DNA of 64,000 bases from Streptomyces alanosinicus. Lineage in GTDB: Bacteria; Actinomycetota; Actinomycetes; Streptomycetales; Streptomycetaceae. Position numbers and translations under genes: made by a program. The stretch is from positions 310,001 to 374,000 of the forward strand of contig NZ_BMVG01000001.1 of NCBI RefSeq assembly GCF_014650595.1, written 5' to 3'. This document shows, piece by piece, positions 61,118 through 64,000 of the stretch. The notes under the pieces are model-generated. The model saw nothing but the letters and a program-made list of their open reading frames with translations. It was not told the DNA's origin and searched no databases. Every line of letters begins with the position of its first letter. The stretch's first letter is position 1.

Positions 61118-61915
61118 GTGAGTGGATTGCGGTTCGTCCGCATGGGGTTCGGCGCGGATGCCGTCGATTACCAGGAGGCCTGGGACGAGCAGCGCCGGGT
61201 GCACGCGGCCCGGTTCGCCGACGAGGTCCAGGACACCGTGATCCTCCTGGAGCACCCGCCGGTGTACACGGCCGGCCGGCGCACCGAGGACAGCGAGCGC
61301 CCGCTGGACGGCACCCCGGTCATCGACGTGGACCGCGGCGGCAAGATCACCTGGCACGGCCCGGGGCAGCTGGTGGGCTACCCGATCCAGAAGCTCCCGC
61401 GCCCGGTGGACGTGGTCGCGCACGTACGGCGCCTGGAGGAGGCGCTGATCCGCACCTGCGCGGAGTTCGGCCTGGAGACGTCCCGGGTGGAGGGCCGCAG
61501 CGGCGTGTGGGTGCTCGGCGACCCGGTCGAGCGGCGGCCCGCGCTCGGCGGACTGTCGCTGGACTTCGACCCTCGGCTCAAGGACGAGGAGTTCGACCCC
61601 CGGCTCAACGGCCCGGAGTACGCCCCCTCCAACGCGGGTCAGCGCCGCGAGGACCGCAAGATCGCCGCGATCGGCATCCGGGTCGCCAAGGGCGTCACGA
61701 TGCACGGCTTCGCCCTGAACGTGAACCCGGACAACAAGTGGTTCGACCGGATCATCCCGTGCGGCATCCGGGACGCGGGGGTCGCCTCCCTCGCGGGCGA
61801 GCTGGGCCGGGACGTCACCATCGAGGAGGTCCTGCCGGTGGTCGAGCGGCACCTGGCGGACATCCTGGAGAACGCGGAGCTGAAGCCCCGGGAGATCGAG
61901 AAGGCCTCCGCCTGA
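61118..61915 (+). CDS. lipB: Octanoyl-ACP:protein N-octanoyltransferase
   Basis: A 265-residue transferase that moves octanoate from ACP to the lipoyl lysine of E2 and Gcv[19 protein letters not shown] is the substrate loop, [17 protein letters not shown] carries the conserved lysine, and IIPCGIRD the catalytic cysteine. The GTG start ([12 protein letters not shown]) has GAGGGAGG about eight bases upstream. lipA follows 132 bases later in the same direction. The lipoyl proteins made at 44-46 kb are likely substrates. Confidence 0.96.
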   Translation: MSGLRFVRMGFGADAVDYQEAWDEQRRVHAARFADEVQDTVILLEHPPVYTAGRRTEDSERPLDGTPVIDVDRGGKITWHGPGQLVGYPIQKLPRPVDVVAHVRRLEEALIRTCAEFGLETSRVEGRSGVWVLGDPVERRPALGGLSLDFDPRLKDEEFDPRLNGPEYAPSNAGQRREDRKIAAIGIRVAKGVTMHGFALNVNPDNKWFDRIIPCGIRDAGVASLAGELGRDVTIEEVLPVVERHLADILENAELKPREIEKASA

Positions 61916-62047
61916 GGCCTCGCCGGCACAGCGCCCCCCGTCGGGGAATGCGCCCTGCGGCAGCGGGGTTGGCTCCAGCGGCAGGGCGTAGTTTGTACGG
62001 GCGTACCCTGGGGTGCGCCGAAGAATCGAAGTCACAGGGAGCCGGTC

Positions 62048-63013
62048 GTGTCCGCAGTCGCACCCGACGGACGCAAGATGCTGCGCCTGGAGGTCCGCAA
62101 CAGCCAGACCCCCATCGAGCGCAAGCCCGAGTGGATCAAGACCCGGGCGAAAATGGGTCCCGAGTACACGAAGATGCAGAACCTCGTGAAGAGCGAGGGC
62201 CTGCACACGGTCTGCCAGGAAGCCGGCTGCCCGAACATCTACGAGTGCTGGGAGGACCGCGAGGCGACCTTCCTCATCGGCGGCGACCAGTGCACCCGGC
62301 GCTGCGACTTCTGCCAGATCGACACCGGCAAGCCCGAGGCCCTGGACCGCGACGAGCCGCGCCGTGTCGGCGAGTCCGTGGTCACGATGGACCTGAACTA
62401 CGCCACCATCACCGGCGTCGCCCGCGACGACCTGGAGGACGGCGGCGCCTGGCTGTACGCCGAGACCGTGCGCCAGATCCACCAGCAGACCGCCGGGCGG
62501 GAGGGCGGCCGTACGAAGGTCGAGCTGCTGGCCCCCGACTTCAACGCGGTCCCCGAGCAGCTGGCCGAGGTCTTCTCCGCCCGCCCCGAGGTCTTCGCGC
62601 ACAACGTCGAGACGGTCCCCCGGATCTTCAAGCGGATCCGCCCCGGCTTCCGCTACGAGCGCTCCCTGAAGGTCATCACCGAGGCCCGCGACGTCGGCCT
62701 GGTGACCAAGTCGAACCTGATCCTCGGCATGGGCGAGACCCGCGAGGAGATCAGCGAGGCGCTGAAGCAGCTGCACGACGCCGGCTGCGAGCTGGTCACC
62801 ATCACCCAGTACCTGCGCCCCTCCGTCCGGCACCACCCGGTCGAGCGCTGGGTGAAGCCGCAGGAGTTCGTGGAGCTGAAGGAGGAGGCCGAGCAGATCG
62901 GTTTCTCCGGTGTGATGTCCGGCCCGCTGGTGCGCTCCTCCTACCGCGCCGGGCGGCTGTACCAGATGGCGATCGAGAAGCGGGGTTCGTACATCGCCTC
63001 GCAGGCGGTGTGA
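62048..63013 (+). CDS. lipA: Lipoyl synthase
   Basis: A 321-residue radical-SAM enzyme that inserts two sulfurs into octanoyl groups. The auxiliary [4Fe-4S] cluster is bound by C-x4-C-x5-C in [12 protein letters not shown], and the radical-SAM cluster by C-x3-C-x2-C in [23 protein letters not shown] and [15 protein letters not shown] contact SAM and substrate. The GTG start has GGGAGCCGG upstream. A terminator follows. It uses SAM as cosubstrate and depends on Fe-S supply. Confidence 0.97.
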   Translation: MSAVAPDGRKMLRLEVRNSQTPIERKPEWIKTRAKMGPEYTKMQNLVKSEGLHTVCQEAGCPNIYECWEDREATFLIGGDQCTRRCDFCQIDTGKPEALDRDEPRRVGESVVTMDLNYATITGVARDDLEDGGAWLYAETVRQIHQQTAGREGGRTKVELLAPDFNAVPEQLAEVFSARPEVFAHNVETVPRIFKRIRPGFRYERSLKVITEARDVGLVTKSNLILGMGETREEISEALKQLHDAGCELVTITQYLRPSVRHHPVERWVKPQEFVELKEEAEQIGFSGVMSGPLVRSSYRAGRLYQMAIEKRGSYIASQAV

Positions 63014-63103
63014 TCCCGGCGCGGTGACCCGCGCCGGCAACCCGCGCAGCACCACGCGTGTGAATTCGCGCACAAGCAGCTACTGGCCAGTAAAGGCCGA
63101 GTC

Positions 63104-63154
63104 GACGCGGCCCTGACCGTCCTCGCTGATGAGGACCGGCATCAGGGCCGCGTC
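63104..63154 (+). terminator. Terminator after lipA
   Basis: GACGCGGCCCTGA (63104-63116) and TCAGGGCCGCGTC (63142-63154) pair perfectly over 13 bp, with an inner GTCCTC/GAGGAC stem (63119-63124, 63131-63136). It lies 90 bases past the stop codon. Confidence 0.85.
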
Positions 63155-63280
63155 AGCGTTTGAGCCCTCTGTATCAAGGCTTCATTGGTGTTTGACCGGT
63201 CGGACACGCCCTGGTAACACCAATCAGTGACTCTGGTATCACGCCTCGTACACCACCCGCTCCGAGGGGGGACCTCGATC

Positions 63281-63478
63281 ATGCAGGCCGCGCCCGTACG
63301 CGCCACCGCCATCCCGACCTTCACCGACGCGCTGCGCGCCGTCGAGTCGCTGCTCATGAGCAGCGGACAGCGCACCGCCCGGCGCAACGCATGGACCTCC
63401 GTGCTGGAGGACCGCCGGCGCGCCAAGGACCGGGTCGAGGCGCAGCGCTTCCTGGATCAGGCCGCCGACCGCCCCTGA
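63281..63478 (+). CDS. Small conserved hypothetical protein
   Basis: A 65-residue helical, basic ORF starting MQAAPVRATAIPTFTDALRAVESLLMSSGQRTARRNAWTSVLEDRRRAKDR, ending DQAADRP. The ATG has GAGGGGGGA upstream. It sits between lipA and the DUF4191 gene and has no known domain. Its high Ala/Arg content and amphipathic helices suggest an RNA- or protein-binding role, which is only a guess. Confidence 0.6.
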   Translation: MQAAPVRATAIPTFTDALRAVESLLMSSGQRTARRNAWTSVLEDRRRAKDRVEAQRFLDQAADRP

Positions 63479-63546
63479 TCGCCCCCGTCCCTTCCCTCCG
63501 GGCACTGCCGTCGTCCGCGCTCCCGGGGCCACGTAGACTTCGTGGC

Positions 63547-64000
63547 ATGGCGAGGAAGGAATCCGCGGTGGACCCCGCGAACGCTGGGCGACTGAAGCAG
63601 ATCGCTCTCACGTACAAGATGACCCGCAAGGCCGACAAGAAGATCGGGCTTGTGCTCGGGGCCGTCGGCATCGGCACCCTCGCTGTCTTTCTCGCGATCG
63701 GGTTCCTGCTCGGCCACCCGGTCTATCTGGGCATCTTCGGCCTGCTGATCGCCCTGCTGGCGACGGCGATCGTGTTCGGCCGCCGGGCCGAGCGCGCCGC
63801 CTTCGGCCAGATGGAGGGCCAGCCGGGTGCCGCTGCCGCCGTGCTCGACAACATCGGCCGGGGCTGGACGACGACTCCGGCGGTGGCGATGAACCGCAGC
63901 CAGGACGTGGTGCACCGGGCCGTCGGCAAGGCCGGCATCGTGCTGGTCGCCGAGGGCAACCCGAACCGGGTGAAGAGCCTGCTGGCCGCCGAGAAGAAGA
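63547..64000 (+). CDS. DUF4191 membrane protein (partial)
   Basis: Only 151 residues are inside the window. MARKESAVDPANAGRLKQIALTYKMTRKADKK is the basic cytosolic start. Two membrane helices follow (IGLVLGAVGIGTLAVFLAIGFLL and VYLGIFGLLIALLATAIVFG), then GQMEGQPGAAAAVLDNIGRGWTTTPAVAMNRSQD and the DUF4191 core. The family is actinobacterial, of unknown function, often placed between lipA and glnA. The ATG follows a GTAGACTT... upstream region with a possible -10 (TAGACT, 63534-63539), so the transcript may be almost leaderless. Confidence 0.85.
   Translation, partial: MARKESAVDPANAGRLKQIALTYKMTRKADKKIGLVLGAVGIGTLAVFLAIGFLLGHPVYLGIFGLLIALLATAIVFGRRAERAAFGQMEGQPGAAAAVLDNIGRGWTTTPAVAMNRSQDVVHRAVGKAGIVLVAEGNPNRVKSLLAAEKK

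Noticed and set aside
1..64000. Mobile element, prophage or horizontally acquired island
   Set aside because: Base composition and codon use look uniform by eye, no integrase, transposase or att-like repeat was seen, and gene order looks like conserved chromosome core.

Overview
The window is a high-GC actinobacterial chromosome segment, almost certainly Streptomyces. The evidence is strong third-position G/C bias, many GTG starts, a bcc-aa3 respiratory gene block in actinobacterial order, a SAM-IV riboswitch, NsdA-like and WYL regulators, and two copies of a short intergenic repeat that I recall from Streptomyces. From memory the gene order matches a conserved core block of S. coelicolor (trpD to lipA); this could not be checked here. 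I see no phage, IS element, CRISPR array, tRNA or rRNA.

Layout. 1-3.8 kb: a PQQ-type Ser/Thr kinase cut by the left edge, then a SAM-IV-controlled cysteine-desulfurase-like gene. 3.8-16 kb: trpD, then qcrB-qcrA-qcrC-ctaE and ctaF-ctaD-ctaC (all leftward), with a receiver-like protein and a lipoprotein L,D-transpeptidase between the two respiratory sets, and a divergent desulfurase-TusA fusion beyond ctaC. 16-21 kb: an adenosine-kinase-like gene, a membrane-anchored unknown, the Fe-S carrier erpA and the Fe-S enzyme nadA. 21-26.2 kb: a two-component system transcribed toward an RND exporter. 26.4-31.8 kb: a secreted protein, PspA with PspAA, a DUF3043 membrane protein, a methyltransferase and an HtrA-like lipoprotein protease.

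32-40.5 kb: the late cobalamin genes cobU (with an extra N-terminal domain), cobT and cobS, interleaved with a zinc-ribbon methyltransferase, an MprF-like protein with a rhomboid-like partner, and an RDD protein. 40.7-49.7 kb: pepA, then the pyruvate dehydrogenase genes lpdA (E3), sucB-type E2, a GntR regulator and aceE (E1), with a perfect palindrome before aceE. 49.7-57 kb: a Ser/Thr kinase with a long coiled-coil tail, a WYL regulator, small unknowns, a repeat-rich peptidoglycan amidase, a MarP-like protease, an acetyltransferase and a TIGR01777 epimerase. 58-64 kb: an amine-oxidase-like flavoprotein, an NsdA-like regulator, lipB-lipA (lipoate for the E2 above) and a DUF4191 gene cut by the right edge.

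Themes: aerobic respiration, sulfur and Fe-S supply, lipoate-dependent central metabolism and envelope maintenance. The least explained signals are cis-elements: a palindrome over the ctaE start codon, palindromes before nadA and aceE, helically phased heptamers before the flavoprotein gene, and a possible uORF below the SAM-IV riboswitch. The least explained protein architecture is the kinase with the coiled-coil tail.
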